64,000 nucleotides of DNA from Oegoconia quadripuncta (GCA_949316235.1 OX438742.1:7534815-7598814), one strand, 5' to 3'. Shown: positions 23,301-33,335, numbered from the stretch's first letter. A program made the numbers and translations. The notes: generated by a model from the sequence alone, not told the origin.

Positions 23301-25598
23301 ACAACTTTTTACCGCAGAACAACTGAGTTGCGAGACTTGGTTTTTTTGACAAGTATTGTTTTTGATGGGATAGATTTCTATGTTACCTCCTGTCGCCTAA
23401 ACGGCTTGACCGATTTTAAAATGCATGGTATCGTTAGACTCGTCTAGATGCCCGGACATAATATGACAAGTACACAATTTTATTGGCAAGTAACTGTCAA
23501 GTTTTAAAATTACATTATTTGTCCTGTGACTATGCAGCCCTATCTACCACCGAGCCTGCCCTCTACCATGCCCTGACGAGTGTCCTCGACGAGACACAGC
23601 AGAAGCAGCTATCGGCGGTGTTCCTCCTTGCCGACCAACGCAAGGCACAGCAAGACAGCAAGCGCATCGAACAGAGCGGCGGTATGTATCTGGTGCCTCT
23701 ACCAGCCTCTTTTCTTTGTTTTATGCACAACCGGTTAACACTTGACCTCCAGCAAGGTGAGACTGATGTAACAGTGCACTCACCCGAAACATCTTATTTG
23801 AGGGGCTGGCACTCCTATTTCCTACAGTCGGCACACAATGCTATCAACAGAGCTGCTTGGTAGTAGACTTAAAAGGTGATAGCTGGATTTAAAAAGACCC
23901 AACCACATACCAAACAGTGTACTGAATGTGTACTCTGCAAGGACTTAAACCAGCAGCTCCATTATATATATTATAATGTATATAACAGTATTATGAAGCT
24001 GATTTATTTAGCTCCAGTTTGATGCAATGAATAGTGTCAAGTATATCTGAAAATAAATAGTTGCGAATAACATAATTTACAATATGTTAAATGTGTGTAA
24101 ATCTAAATTAGTATTTTTTCCGAATAACAATTTTGTTGGCGGTTGAAGCGGTGTGAATATCCATTATGCACAATTGCGGAATGAATTCTCATCCTTAAGA
24201 CACTATCAACCTTACAGAAAACACTACAATTTCTGTTATATTGCCTCCTTGTCCGAAAATTCTACATGACTATTAAAAAAATTATGCAATCGAACTATAG
24301 TCATTATAATTGTTATTGTTGTTACTTAATTATTAATTGATTGTACTAAATACAGATTTGCGACTGTGGTCAGGTTGTAAAAATTGTATTTTTTTGATTT
24401 CTTTTTGTTCAGTTCTGTAAATTAAAATAAAATTTTTGGAAAGTTCCAAAAATGCCATAGTTAATGTAAAATGTGGTTAAGAGATTACTCGGACATTGCA
24501 ATTCATCATCATATCAGCAACAGGATGTCCACTGCTGAACGTAGTCCTCTCCCATAGAGTTTCAGAGTGACCGGTTGCACTGCCTGCATCCATCGATTTC
24601 CCATTATCAGGTCGTCTTCCAACTTCGTCGACTTTGTAAGTGGACGTGCTACGCTGTGCTTGCCGGTGCGTGGTCTCCACTTGATAAGTTTAATTCCCCT
24701 TTAATTAAAGGATCATTAAAGTTTAAAATCAGTTCTCGAGCTACATGCCCTGCCCACTGCCACATCAACTTGCTAATTCGCTGGGCTTTGGTGACCTTCG
24801 TACATCTTCGGATTTCCTTATTCCTGATTCGCTCACTTAGTGAAACGCCGAGCATCGCCCTGTCCATGGCTCGTTTCGTGACTTCGAGTTTTCTTATAGG
24901 CCCGTAGTTAGCCTCCATGTTTCAGTGCAAGTATCACTGGTAACACAAATCCGACTGCTCTTGAAATAATTATTCAAAAGCATGTCAAATCCCCAACCCT
25001 TATATAAAACGTACAATTTCTTTTATTATTGCGAAATGGATAGCTTAGTAAGGTTCTGTTTTATAGTATTTTTAAATTTATTGAGGTTATGTGCCATATT
25101 CCACCACGCGGGTACAGTGCGGATTGTCGGATTTGTCTGACACAAAACAGGCAGTGGCCATCGTAGTTTCCGAGTCAGTACACTTCCACATTCAGCCTCA
25201 TCGTCACTTAACATCAGGTGTGATTAAGGTCAAGTGCTAGACTTTGTAAGAAAAAATAACCCGCGACACCAAAGAGGCGTGTCTGTCGTCGTAGCATCAA
25301 AACAGCTGAACCGATTTCAGCATCAGCTTATGACCATTATGACCATCAGCAACTATCAGGTTGCGAGGTGGTTCTTAGTCATGTTTCACGGAAATCGGGT
25401 AAGCCGTTTCGAAGATAGTTCGTAATTGACATTGTGGGTTCTAAATAACTGGATGATATAATCATAGGTTATCTTAATTTAAAATTGTGGGTAGGGTTTT
25501 CTTATTAAATCATAATTTAAGTGAGTCGTTATTTCCTTGCAGGTTACTCCTTCACGGTGCCCGCCCAAGTCCCGACCAAGTTCAATTTCGGCTCGTAA
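5178..25598 (+). CDS. Ipo7: Importin-7 (moleskin), C-terminal three quarters, 11 exons
   Basis: Importin-7 is a karyopherin-beta nuclear import receptor. It binds cargo in the cytoplasm and releases it on RanGTP in the nucleus; known cargoes of the family include ribosomal proteins, histone H1 and, through fly moleskin, activated ERK. Eleven GT/AG exons join in phase to give 772 residues and a TAA stop. Landmarks shared with vertebrate IPO7, in order, are [45 protein letters not shown]-like, [19 protein letters not shown], an acidic stretch (SDEDDIEE), LADQR and a C-terminal FNFG. Vertebrate IPO7 has about 1038 residues and this piece begins near residue 265, so the N-terminal Ran-binding part lies left of the window. 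Exon limits: 5178-5351, 6746-6891, 8218-9021, 9523-9746, 14548-14724, 17326-17462, 18470-18675, 20118-20260, 21942-22050, 23538-23681, 25543-25598. IPO8 is the only close alternative; invertebrates usually have one gene for the pair. Confidence 0.95.
5692..5770 (-). mobile_element. Helitron-like repeat fragment
   Basis: Read on the - strand it carries the moth-type phrase GCGAAA-like start, then CGGCGAAACGGATGAACG, the same family as the copies at 40024 and 53004. The terminal CTAG end is missing. Confidence 0.5.
6630..6738 (+). mobile_element. LINE-type 3' tail
   Basis: An AATAAA in GAGGAAATAAAGATATT followed by TTA repeats looks like a non-LTR 3' end. It was identified only by its resemblance to insect LINE tails and lies just before an importin-7 acceptor. 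Confidence 0.35.
6746..6891 (+). CDS. Ipo7: Importin-7 exon
   Basis: The exon lies between the acceptor TATTCAG and the donor GTATGT. It encodes residues 59-106, including [20 protein letters not shown] and PHEYIRIKF, very close to the vertebrate IPO7 segment. The phase (1 base in, 1 base out) joins both neighbours. It lies directly downstream of a LINE-like AATAAA tail. Confidence 0.95.
7130..7380 (+). mobile_element. Jockey-type LINE, C-terminal end of RT ORF
   Basis: The frame reads IELWGSASK, then LRTITKAPW and [16 protein letters not shown], the usual end of jockey-clade ORF2, with a stop and a small deletion inside. Confidence 0.65.
7525..7680 (+). mobile_element. LINE RT fragment (RTE-like)
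   Basis: The frame encodes [20 protein letters not shown] and then [14 protein letters not shown], resembling the EI-RRI-LGW-AFGKL and TYGAETW motifs after the RT domain of RTE-type LINEs. The piece is short and broken. Confidence 0.5.
8218..9021 (+). CDS. Ipo7: Importin-7 exon (large, 804 bp)
   Basis: This is the largest exon, between the acceptor CTTATAG and the donor GTAAGT. It encodes residues 108-374: [65 protein letters not shown] and [14 protein letters not shown]. These are helical HEAT-repeat pairs of the karyopherin superhelix. A single 268-codon exon suggests that introns present in other animals were lost here. Confidence 0.96.
9523..9746 (+). CDS. Ipo7: Importin-7 exon
   Basis: The exon starts after TTTTTCTATCAG and ends before GTGAGT. 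It encodes residues 376-449 (split codon 375), including [20 protein letters not shown] and TVDTNAFL, one of the best conserved IPO7/8 blocks. It ends in phase 0 with MAKR, matching the CKK of vertebrates. A longer open frame starts upstream at 9480 but the acceptor and homology fix the exon start here. Confidence 0.95.
9747..10083 (+). other. Importin-7 intron, no element recognised
   Basis: AT-rich intronic sequence after the GTGAGT donor; nothing further seen before the LINE. Confidence 0.5.
10084..10700 (-). mobile_element. RTE-like LINE, C-terminal RT region
   Basis: An open frame of about 200 codons reads [55 protein letters not shown] and [18 protein letters not shown], ending [11 protein letters not shown]. 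This is the standard post-RT end of endonuclease-reverse transcriptase proteins. It lies antisense in the importin-7 intron. It is 5' truncated, as is usual for LINE copies, but the frame is intact, so it is fairly young. Confidence 0.8.
10980..11055 (+). mobile_element. RTE-like LINE 3' tail fragment
   Basis: GTCCAACAGTGGACTGTTAT, then AGGCTGTTGATGATA, matches the common lepidopteran RTE tail encoding the last residues and followed by GATGATGAT-type ends. Confidence 0.5.
11056..14547 (+). other. Long importin-7 intron segment
   Basis: No exon or complete element recognised. An AATAAA with preceding GGCCTAGGCTAGTGTGGATG (11990-12050) looks like a LINE 3' tail. Open frames at 12106-12369, 12550-12744 and 13261-13470 show no domain. 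A GC-richer patch lies at 13690-13800. Confidence 0.4.
14548..14724 (+). CDS. Ipo7: Importin-7 exon
   Basis: A phase 0-0 exon between CGCGTAG and GTAAAG, encoding residues 450-508: [20 protein letters not shown], then [17 protein letters not shown] and [11 protein letters not shown]. It follows a 4.8-kb intron, the longest intron fully inside the window, which carries an RTE-type LINE in reverse orientation. Confidence 0.95.
14967..15289 (-). mobile_element. Non-LTR retrotransposon 3' end with poly(A) (T-run on + strand)
   Basis: The - strand frame encodes [20 protein letters not shown], then [12 protein letters not shown], the C-terminal signature of CR1/jockey-like LINE ORF2. It ends at a run of 18 T (a poly(A) tail) preceded by the phrase GGTGAGATTGTGGTCAAACA, also present at 53299. 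Confidence 0.7.
15349..15494. mobile_element. MITE, GGCCCG family copy 1 (146 bp)
   Basis: Terminal inverted repeats begin GGCCCGTATTAATAAA and end TTTATTAATGCGGGCC. It is flanked by TAA (or TTAA/TAAA). A second copy lies at 61545-61681. The internal phrase TTTTAATATGCAAAAGATT is shared. Confidence 0.75.
15500..17325 (+). other. Importin-7 intron segment
   Basis: Contains a Helitron-like scrap (AGCTTTCCGCCCGCGGCT near 15520) and the perfect inverted repeat at 16093-16208. No exon seen; the frame at 16483-16695 has no recognisable domain. Confidence 0.4.
16093..16208. repeat. Perfect inverted repeat, 30-bp arms
   Basis: Arms at 16093-16122 and 16179-16208 (ACAACAACTTAAGATTTTCG at the left start), spacer 56 bases, no mismatch. 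Confidence 0.95.
17326..17462 (+). CDS. Ipo7: Importin-7 exon
   Basis: The exon lies between CCATGCAG and the donor GTATGT. It encodes residues 509-553: [20 protein letters not shown], then [18 protein letters not shown], matching the IAALYYNPHLLLNTLENL and NDVDCFLG segments of IPO7. The split glycine codon (GG|C) joins the next exon. The frame stays open past the donor to 17679, but that part has no IPO7 similarity. Confidence 0.94.
17463..18469 (+). other. Importin-7 intron
   Basis: No element recognised except a T-run at 17926-17940. The frame from 17326 stays open to 17679 beyond the donor but is unlike importin-7. Confidence 0.45.
18470..18675 (+). CDS. Ipo7: Importin-7 exon
   Basis: It starts after GATATTAAG with [17 protein letters not shown], nearly identical to the vertebrate [17 protein letters not shown]. 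It continues through [17 protein letters not shown] into an acidic run ([16 protein letters not shown]). It ends before GTAAGC. The exon is distinctly GC-richer than the flanking introns. It encodes residues 555-622. Confidence 0.95.
19340..19435 (-). mobile_element. SINE/LINE 3' tail
   Basis: On the - strand, CTAGTTGTTTAGTGTGGAAT, then TAGATGGCGCTGTGTGTATG and a run of ATTT units. This is the same tail as that of the complete SINE at 47624-47906, so it is a 5'-truncated copy in reverse orientation. Confidence 0.7.
19498..19545. repeat. Perfect inverted repeat, 16-bp arms
   Basis: CAACTAGTATCAGGTC at 19498-19513 and its complement at 19530-19545, with a 16-base loop. Confidence 0.93.
19679..19931. 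mobile_element. MITE with ~65-bp terminal inverted repeats (253 bp)
   Basis: The ends read GGGGGTCTACTC... and ...GGGTAGACCCCC. Inner shared blocks are TAGCTTCGGACGGCCGTA and GTCCGAA/TTCGGAC with AGAAAAG. A clear small inverted-repeat transposon with no coding capacity. The target duplication is unclear. Confidence 0.75.
20118..20260 (+). CDS. Ipo7: Importin-7 exon (acidic region)
   Basis: The exon lies between TATCGACAG and the donor GTACGT and encodes residues 624-670. It contains [20 protein letters not shown], matching GSDEDDIDEDGQEYLEILA of vertebrate IPO7, and ends YDESDD in phase 0. The acidic stretch precedes the C-terminal cargo-adaptor-binding part of the family. Confidence 0.94.
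20500..21700 (-). mobile_element. Jockey-type LINE (RT), broken
   Basis: Read on the - strand: [39 protein letters not shown], then [20 protein letters not shown] and [14 protein letters not shown] (RT motifs). In another frame come [32 protein letters not shown] and [16 protein letters not shown]. The catalytic YADD block is missing through a deletion near 20980, where the two parts join. It lies antisense in the importin-7 intron. Confidence 0.8.
21942..22050 (+). CDS. Ipo7: Importin-7 exon
   Basis: The exon lies between TTTCCCCAG and GTAAAG, encoding residues 671-706: [20 protein letters not shown], then [16 protein letters not shown]. This corresponds to the ALEGYSTIIDDEDNPVDEY region of IPO7. 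Its phase, 0 in and 1 out, fits both neighbours. The preceding intron carries a jockey-type LINE on the opposite strand. Confidence 0.93.
22051..23537 (+). other. Importin-7 intron
   Basis: No exon seen. It holds the inverted repeat at 22980-23068 and, near 23390-23460, a scrap of the dispersed GGCTTGACCGATTTTAAAATG-type repeat common in moth genomes. Confidence 0.45.
22980..23068. repeat. Inverted repeat (16-bp arms) enclosing a 26-bp direct repeat
   Basis: GAGACTTGGCCATCGC at 22980-22995 pairs with 23053-23068. Inside, ATCGCCTGAAAA-A-TGTAA occurs twice (from 22991 and 23017) with two substitutions. Confidence 0.9.
23538..23681 (+). CDS. Ipo7: Importin-7 exon
   Basis: It starts after GACTATGCAG and ends before GTATGT, encoding residues 708-754. 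Landmarks are [18 protein letters not shown], then [20 protein letters not shown], corresponding to WYQALTHGLNEEQRKQL and LADQRRAAHESKMIEKHGG. The open frame begins earlier and runs further, but the splice sites and similarity define the limits. Confidence 0.95.
24490..24918 (-). mobile_element. RTE-like LINE, C-terminal remnant
   Basis: Frames on the - strand read [20 protein letters not shown], then [18 protein letters not shown], and later VGRRPDNGK... ending in CAACAGGATG/TGATGATG-like tail sequence. This is the same protein family as at 10084, with several frameshifts and a deletion. Confidence 0.75.
25030..25255 (+). mobile_element. LINE 3' UTR/tail
   Basis: CACTTAACATCAGGTGTGAT, then TAAGGTCAAGTGCTA and an A-rich end, repeated almost identically at 49055-49110. 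It is the 3' end of a lepidopteran LINE family just before the last importin-7 exon. Confidence 0.6.
25543..25598 (+). CDS. Ipo7: Importin-7 terminal exon
   Basis: After ATTTCCTTGCAG the exon gives [18 protein letters not shown] and a TAA stop (25596-25598). Vertebrate IPO7 ends GYKFSAPVVPSSFNFGG plus a few residues, so the end is homologous and nearly full length. A longer open frame in the other phase is noise. Confidence 0.95.
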
Positions 25599-25842
25599 AT
25601 CACGCGAGTCAAGTCTTCGGCCACGATCGTCTGTTCAGGTCAAATTTAGCTCTCTGCGATTCGTAGTTTGCTTCCAAATTCCAGCGCTCTCGCTCCTACG
25701 GACCAGTCGAGTCGGATATTTCAATATTAGGTACGATTCGATGCATCAAATTGTATTTTATATCTCTATCGGTCAACGGAATGGACATTAAATTTGTAAT
25801 CTATACATAAATGTGCATAATAAATTATTTTTACAATGGATG
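25599..25842 (+). terminator. Ipo7: Importin-7 3' UTR and poly(A) signal
   Basis: A 3' UTR of about 240 bases follows the stop. A canonical AATAAA lies at 25819-25824, and a T/G-rich tract (around 25836-25848) follows as the expected downstream element. Confidence 0.75.
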
Positions 25843-28800
25843 TTGTAAATCGCGTAAAGTTTTTTAATTTATGAGGTAATTAGCGCCAGTAATGGACAGT
25901 TCGCGAAGTGCAACGAAAGGGTTAATAATGTGATATCAAAAGGAATTGGCATGAAATCGTTAAATTCATGTGATCATATAAGGCTTAATAAAAAAATGTT
26001 TTATTTGAAGAACATCAATTGAACCAATCAAGTTTATAACAGAATTCAATCGATTTAATTTCATCTAAAAATGTATGAACTAAACCTAATTAATTACAAA
26101 TATAAAGTGCAAGTTTGAATGGCTGGATATCCTTTGTCATTTAGTATTGAAATAGTGACTAAAAATCAGGCATGTGATAATAGGAATCAGCTGACTCAAT
26201 GTAATTTTATGTTGCGCTGGAATGAGATTATTTTCACAAACTGTTAAAGAATTCTCAAATCTCAGTTCACAACTGCTATTGTTATTTCTGACATCAGGTG
26301 AATTTTGCCCAATGGCTTGCTATACTGATTGACTAATGTCATTGTAGATACCCAATGCCACACTACTTACATTTCGTTAAATTTGCTCTAAACGTGCAGG
26401 TGCAATAACATTTCACGACACTTAACAAATTGGCGATTAGTCCATCTAACGCTGTTGTACTAAATAATTAAAATAAAAAATAAATGAACAGACAGAGCGC
26501 ACATGCCGGGATTGAAGTATGATTTCGTGTAATGTTAATCGTGCACAGGTCACATGAGTAAAATAGTTCGACTCGCCATTGCTACACTAATTTACTACTG
26601 CACTAAAGTACTCCGCTCATGTTTCTTGCTGGGGATTTGTACACCCGGACTAGAATGATCCGTAGCCTGCAACGATCGTGTCGTTGCAGGCTACGGTGGA
26701 AGCCTTTTATCACGTTCATGTTATAGGTAAGAGTGTTTTGTAGAGCGACTATGGGGTAGCCACAACCTAGATAATACCCAGATAGCATTGACGGGACCTT
26801 CCTACAGCCCAGAAGCCATTTGGATATGAACTTCAAACTTTATCCGACTATATTTAAACAGTATAGGAAATCTCTGATTTGATAATATTCGCGCTCTATT
26901 ATTTGTCAAACTAACGGCCCCGCTATGAACGCTGGGAGGCTAGCGAATTTAATAATCACTACGCGCTGTCTTGATATCGGCCACTTGGCTAGTCCTCACG
27001 ACTGTGCAGTGATTGTTGAATTCGCTTGCAGCGTCGCCCGTCGCGGCGAGCTCGTGGCAGGGAAAGTTATACGTCGTAATTGCGTGCGTAATTTGACACA
27101 CGATTAGTCATCTCGCCCGCACGCGCGTAGTTGTAGCCGGGATTCGTTTTTCTCTTTCTAACCTATAAAAATAACCAAAAACTTTATACAATTATAGTAG
27201 GGGATTTATTTTGTGAGTCGAAGCCGTGAATGGATCTCAAATTGTATACAGATTCAACAAACGCGCTTGCGTTGTAACATATAAACCATTTTTGTTTCAA
27301 CGAATTTTAGTCTATAGGATTAGACTGATTAGACGTCATATTTGTACTATAGATAGCCGCAAAATCATTCGTTAATTGTTGCTTGTACCGTTTTGATATT
27401 CATTTTAAGATACTGAAGTGATTTAATTTAAATTGGTGATTATCAACTATAGAAAAAATTGTACCTAGTGAGGATTTAAAATTTGTTATGCTTTAAGGCT
27501 TTGAACACCAACAACGCGGTCACTTGATGTCCGCAAACAATGGATTTTCAATTGTGTCTGTGTCCTTGGAGTCAATGTGTTAATCAGCAAGAAGAGGTAA
27601 AATCTTAGAATTTTGCTCAGAAAAAACAGTTAATTTCTGCGCCCGACACCTGATTTATTATATTTCTCAGACTATTAAATCACATAAAAGACCGTTTAAT
27701 AGATCAGTGTACAAAACGCATTGGAATGTTGGCTGATCTCATTCCAATAAGTTATATTGTTGGTGCTGAATACTTTTGCCGACTGGCAAAAAATTTGGAA
27801 AAATCTGTCAACTGGTTATCTGCAATGTTGTCACTCCCATGACTGACTTGATGCTGGCAGAATCCTAAAAAGGAAAGCCATTACTTAAAAGAATTGAATA
27901 GGTATGTATCGGCCTAAACCTGGTTATGATGATATGACCTTACAGATTGAAGAGGAAGGAGGCAACAAGATGTATTTAACCTCATTGACTGTAACCACAA
28001 ATCATTCATCAAACATGTATCTCGGCCTTGCCGTATACTAAACTTTAGCCACGCCACTGCTAGATAGCATCAGTTAGGTAGTACATACGGATAAATTTTT
28101 AGTCACTATTTCAAAAAGTAACGCAAGCAACCAGCCATCATAACGCACTCAAAACAAATTAGATTGGATTTAATTAAAAAATAATTGTTTTATTAGGTGT
28201 TGTATAGTTTTTGTAAACGTGATCTGACACTATCCGTCGTCGAATTTACCTGAGCAAAGTGGCAGGACTCAAAATAAAATGTTTCGTTTAAACAAGACCG
28301 ATACCGTCAAGTGAAAAATTAACCTGAGTGAAAATTTACTGCCCCGTTGAGGGGAGCACAGGATGTATAAATTTAAATTCGGGAGCGAGATAAAATTTAT
28401 TCAGCTGTCACTTTTCACCACAGATTAGCATCTGATGGTTGTTTTTGTTTTTTAATTGTCAGATCGTTTTTATTATATCATGTAATTGGTTTTATTCAAT
28501 TTTTACTCTAAAATTGAAATGCATGTTACATCTTTTTAGTAATTTTTAAGTTTGCTTTAAACGTTGCCACTTCATCAAAAATTTGTGACTGGCGACATCT
28601 GGCGCTGTCAAAGTCAAAGACATGGTTGTGATTGGATGGACATCCGAACATTGGCAGTAATGGTTGATAGCATTAAAGACAACTGCTTGCCATAAAATAA
28701 ATAAATTGAAGCTAATGCCCGTTCCGGGGCCCGGAGTAGGTGAAATTTTAGTCAGTTTAAATTTAGCATGTATGCTTGAACGCACTCCAAATGACGTTTT

Positions 28801-29370
28801 ACAATAAATTGTAGTCACATTCCGTTCTGATTTGGTAAAATGTTCACTCTGTTTATTATAGAAAGTATTTGTCAATTAACTGTCACTTGATAATTTAAAT
28901 ACAAACATCAACATACTGAGAACCCTCCCTTAATTCGTGAATCGGAAGTGGTATTGGCCTGTGATAATTATTTCATAGCATTTTAATTAAAAAGGTTAAA
29001 GTATTATGACTAAAATGTAGTATGACAAAACACGAAGCCTTGGATAATCATTCAAAACTAATTTCGTAAGCGAAGAAGGATACTTCGGAAGCTAACCATA
29101 CAAATGCCAGCATAAGTTCTTATCAAATTGTAATGCTTACTTCACGATAGTTTGTACTGTAATGATTGACTCAACATTCTGATGAATGATCATTGAATTT
29201 TTTATTACATTTGCAATTTATTTATAACAATCGAATAATTTCGGTGGCAATTTAAAAAAAAACAAAAAGTATAGAGGTGTGCAGAATGACATTCCACCAA
29301 AAGCAAGATTACTTTGTGAACAGTTATTGTAGACAAAGACTTTCTATAGTATAACAGTGGGTCTATTATG
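25843..29370. other. Intergenic, no gene recognised
   Basis: AT-rich sequence with scattered short open frames (26925-27107, 28546-28875) that show no domain. It includes the hairpin at 26660-26696. A GC-richer patch at 27000-27130 could be regulatory, without further evidence. Confidence 0.4.
26660..26696. repeat. Perfect hairpin, 16-bp stem, 5-base loop
   Basis: CCGTAGCCTGCAACGA at 26660-26675, loop TCGTG, complement at 26681-26696. Confidence 0.95.
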
Positions 29371-29375
29371 AGTTC

Positions 29376-29781
29376 ATGGAAACCGCCCTCGTTAATCAGC
29401 CACTGTTAAGCTCAATACACACCAAAGCTGGTGATCTGCCGACAGCCCGACGACCTTATAAGAAAAAAACGATGTTGACGAAGTTGCCCGGTGACATTCA
29501 AGCTGTAGTGCGATATGGAGTTTATCATTACCAGATTAATGAATTGTTGTGGAAGCCTAAATAAAATACTAATAAAAGTCGACTTCAACGTCTCGAGCCG
29601 CCACCGACTAACTCGTCGACAAGAATGTTCGATACGTGTATTGCGCTTAAACTCGCATCGGGACGGCAGCGGCGCAGCATTACTGATAGATTTCAATACG
29701 AGAATGTTTGCGAAAATTCGTAATAGCCCCACCAAAGTGACATTTACAGGTTCAATCATATTTATTTGTTGTCAAAATTAA
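29376..29781. other. GC-richer block with overlapping unrecognised ORFs
   Basis: Frames are open on both strands (29412-29759 on -, 29515-29781 on +). Neither shows a domain I know. The base composition differs from the flanks, so a fossil of an unknown DNA transposon is possible. Confidence 0.25.
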
Positions 29782-29801
29782 TGAAGTTGTTCACTTTGAC
29801 A

Positions 29802-30190
29802 GAGGTGCGTTCACAAACCTCGAAGTGTGTTAGTTGTTTTGTAACTTGCTCAAAAGTGTGAAAATCTCAAATTTTGACATTTAAAAGACACATGACATGT
29901 TAATTGTTAAGTCGGCGGCCCCAACGTTATGCTAACGGAAAATGTTACCCATTATAAAATACCAAACTCATTAATTTAAAATGTTCTTTTTCCTATTTAT
30001 TACTAACAATACACAATTCTAACTTATAAACCTCGAGAGTGATGCAACCATCGAATTTGATGGTAAAATGGTTGCAAACGAACGTGTAAGGTTGAGTTGT
30101 GCCCGAAGAACGTCATATGTCAATGAGGTACGGAAGCGGCGGCGCTAGAGTGGATAAGTTCACTCCGAGCGTAGGTTGTGAACGCAACAC
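29802..30190. mobile_element. Possible small inverted-repeat element
   Basis: GTGCGTTCACAAACCTCG at the left is matched by the complement of GAGCGTAGGTTGTGAACGCA at the right. The ends are imperfect and no target duplication is evident. Confidence 0.4.
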
Positions 30191-32830
30191 AAATGGTAAA
30201 GCATGACTTTAATTGGCGGGATCTGATAATAGTACTTACATATTTGAAATACGAAGACGCGGCGGTTCCTGGAGAAACAATATGATTTACAAGTACCTAT
30301 ATGCTGATATTTAATTACATGGAATTCTGAACTTTGATGGTGTGGCCAGGCTAATAAATTGATTCCATTATTATCGATAAATTACGGCAGAATATATATA
30401 GTGCCTATGATTTCATTAAACATGAAATAGTCTTAATACAATATTTTATTGTAGTGTTAAATTAAATTTTACATTAGCTAATTTAAGAACTATTAATATG
30501 GAAACAGTTGGTATCATTCTAACTGCGGCCATGTCTCACAAGACTTTTTTTAAATTTCTCTAAAATTATTTTTAATGTTCTTTTAATCAGTGTTCGGGAT
30601 CCACACGGCACTAAAAAAGTATATAAACTGAGATATAATACAAACTAATGTTGTACAGTTAGTAGGTAGGTCATCAGCACAGATCACTGTACTCCTTACG
30701 AAAATGTACAATTATCTATAAAAAGCAGACATGAAGAGGTTTATGTCAGTCTTCTGTCAGAATTCCACGGAATTAATAATCACACTAATAGTACACCTCA
30801 GATAATCATGCGCTATGGTCCTTATGAAATTAGTAATCGGTAGTTAATTGTAGGCCAAATGAATGTAACTGAAACCTGTTATAATGTATTATTATTGTCT
30901 TTACGTGACAAGTAAATTGTATTTGCTAAAGTGCTTTTTTTTTTAGCTAATTGTTTTTTTATTGTACTTGTTAGTTAGATTTTGTACATGCAGCGACGTT
31001 GCATCAATGGTGTAATAAGTGTGTCAAAAGATTAATTGAAGGGTATAGGTAAAGGCAACATCTGGCACGCTGTGGAATTAAGAGTAATATTAGCAAAATT
31101 TATTGTGTATGGGATGAATTTCCCAATAAATCTTTTTGTATACTTAGAGTAGTCACAACTTTTAAAAGAAATGTATTTAAAATGCTTATGAGTATAAAAT
31201 ATAAAGGACTTAGGAGTATAAAATATTAATTACATAATTTGGCAGACTTTTGAAAAGATTATGTTTCTGCTTCTTATTCTGCTATTATATTACGAGTATA
31301 AAGTTTTGATAGCGACCACACAGTGTGTAGGTGTTCGCATTTTGTATTAAGTGGTAACCCTGGTTTCAAAGAAATTTATGTGGCGAGCAAAAATTTTCTA
31401 ATGCATGTTTCAACTGACCGACTAGACGAATCGTGACTCATCGTGGTTCTACTTTATTTTAGTGGGTGGGACCACGAGAGCTGGCTTTTATCGGATCTCA
31501 AGAATGGCAAATCCAAAGGCCTCAAACTGTCTAAAGGAGAGTTAAGATACACTGAAAGCCCTTGAGGTTCGATATCCCATCTAAAGTTAGGCCAATGTGT
31601 TAAATGGTACTGATATTTCTGTTATATGGGTCAATGATAAATAAATAGCTACTTACTGTAGTCATATAGATATAGCCATTGAACATTAGGACTCCCTCTG
31701 GCTATGGATGCAGTCGAAAGCATGTCTAGTGTAACACCTTAGATTTGAAATCGTAGCACTATTGTGTACCAGTTTTACAATTGACTGAATTTGAATGGTA
31801 CACGCTTCTGACTGAACAGCCGAAATACCAATGAGTTGAGTAATCAGTTTTCTATATTGCCAGATATAATAGATGAGTCTCCCTACCTACCTTGAGGACA
31901 AAAGTTGGCTATTGCATTGTAGTCGGCGAAGTAATATACTGTTTAGCAGCAGAAGCTTCCTGCACTATTACTTGTATCTTGCTATCGGGTTGTCGATTAT
32001 TTTAATGTATTGCCACTTTTCTATTGTGCAACTGATGCTTTTGCTAAGCTGATAGTGTGAGGAAAGCATAATGGTCAGTGCGGACCTAACGGATTAATTG
32101 CTGATGACTTGTTTACGGTCAATATTAAATTTTAAAGTCGATATTATGTTCACACCCGCTTAAGGTGGATCATTGTTATAAATTTTAAATGTAATACCAA
32201 CGGTAAATTTAAGTATTGATGTTAATTTGCTAGGTCCTGCGCTACTTTAAAGTTGCGATACAAGACTTGTAGGTAGGTGCAGTTTTGTCGATTTCTCTTA
32301 ACCATTTACACAAGTAAAGATATCACCAGATAATGTTGTTTATTCCAAACTTATGTAAATAATGTATTGTAATGGATTTAAAGTTACAAGAACTATTAAT
32401 AGGGACTATCTGCTTTTAGCTGTCGAAAAAATAACATTGTTAATTGCACACGGTGCATTTTTTGTGCTATTTTTGGATACTTGAAAGTAACTAATATTAA
32501 TGATGTTGTATCAAGATGTAAGATTAATGGAAGATGAAAGAAGTTGTCATATACTATATGTTCACTGTTTTATGAAGAAGTTGGATTGACACACATCATC
32601 GAGTCCCCCGTGAGAATCTAATCTGTGTATTTATATTATGCGTTATTTCTGTCGTTATTCTTTACTGCAGCTTAGATGTACACACGATTATAAACAATCT
32701 GTATTTTCAAATCTGCGTTTTAATTTATCCTAGAAAGCACCTGCAGCTTCTTTAACGTTAGATAAGAATTTGAATATCGAATATAATAAACACTTATACC
32801 TAGTCGTTACTAAGAAAGTTGGTATCTTTA
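30191..32830. other. Intergenic, nothing recognised
   Basis: AT-rich DNA with no long open frame and no repeat I could name. Confidence 0.45.
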
Positions 32831-32932
32831 ACAACCAAAAAGTTAAAAGAGTCCGTGACCACCATAAGAGATCCTAATTAATACCAATAATTAGTGCCTA
32901 ACTTGTGCTCATTAGTGGGCAAAAACTAGAAT
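32831..32932. repeat. Dispersed repeat, copy 1
   Basis: Shares AAGTTAAAAG, GTCC-TGACC and TAATTAATACCAATAATTAG with 52567-52650. The family is unknown to me. Confidence 0.75.
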
Positions 32933-33140
32933 TTGTATTCCAGTAGTTACTCGGTTGTTACGGTGGTCCTGCTGGGGTCACGCTCACCAGCTATATACAG
33001 CTATATCTCATTAATTGTAATACCTCTTAAATCTGATTACACTAAGATTTAGTCATTATTTTTACCATGGGCACAAGCTGAAATACAAGCTGAAATTCCA
33101 CCACGACACCACTGTATTCGGAAGGAATTAAATATCAATG

Positions 33141-33178
33141 GTGGCGCTGCTAGAACGACATCGTCCCAGCAGCGCCAC
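33141..33178. repeat. Hairpin, GTGGCGCTGCT stem
   Basis: GTGGCGCTGCT at 33141-33151 pairs with 33168-33178. The same stem, three bases longer, recurs at 33298. Confidence 0.9.
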
Positions 33179-33297
33179 AGCCGGATCTGAGCAATTTGAA
33201 TTTTGTACTGAAATCTGACTTGTATAAAATCATTACTACACGACTAATTGTGGATTTTTCAATTTTACCGTTCATTAAAAAGGAAATAACTCAAGCT

Positions 33298-33335
33298 GTG
33301 GCGCTGCTGGGACAACGTCAACCCAGCAGCGCCAC
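33298..33335. repeat. Hairpin, 14-bp GC-rich stem
   Basis: GTGGCGCTGCTGGG at 33298-33311 pairs perfectly with 33322-33335 around a 10-base loop. It is strikingly GC-rich in AT-rich surroundings. Confidence 0.93.

Noticed and set aside
29412..29759. Protein-coding gene of 115 aa on the - strand
   Set aside because: No domain, overlapping open frames on both strands, and a likely transposon fossil. Kept only as an unidentified block.
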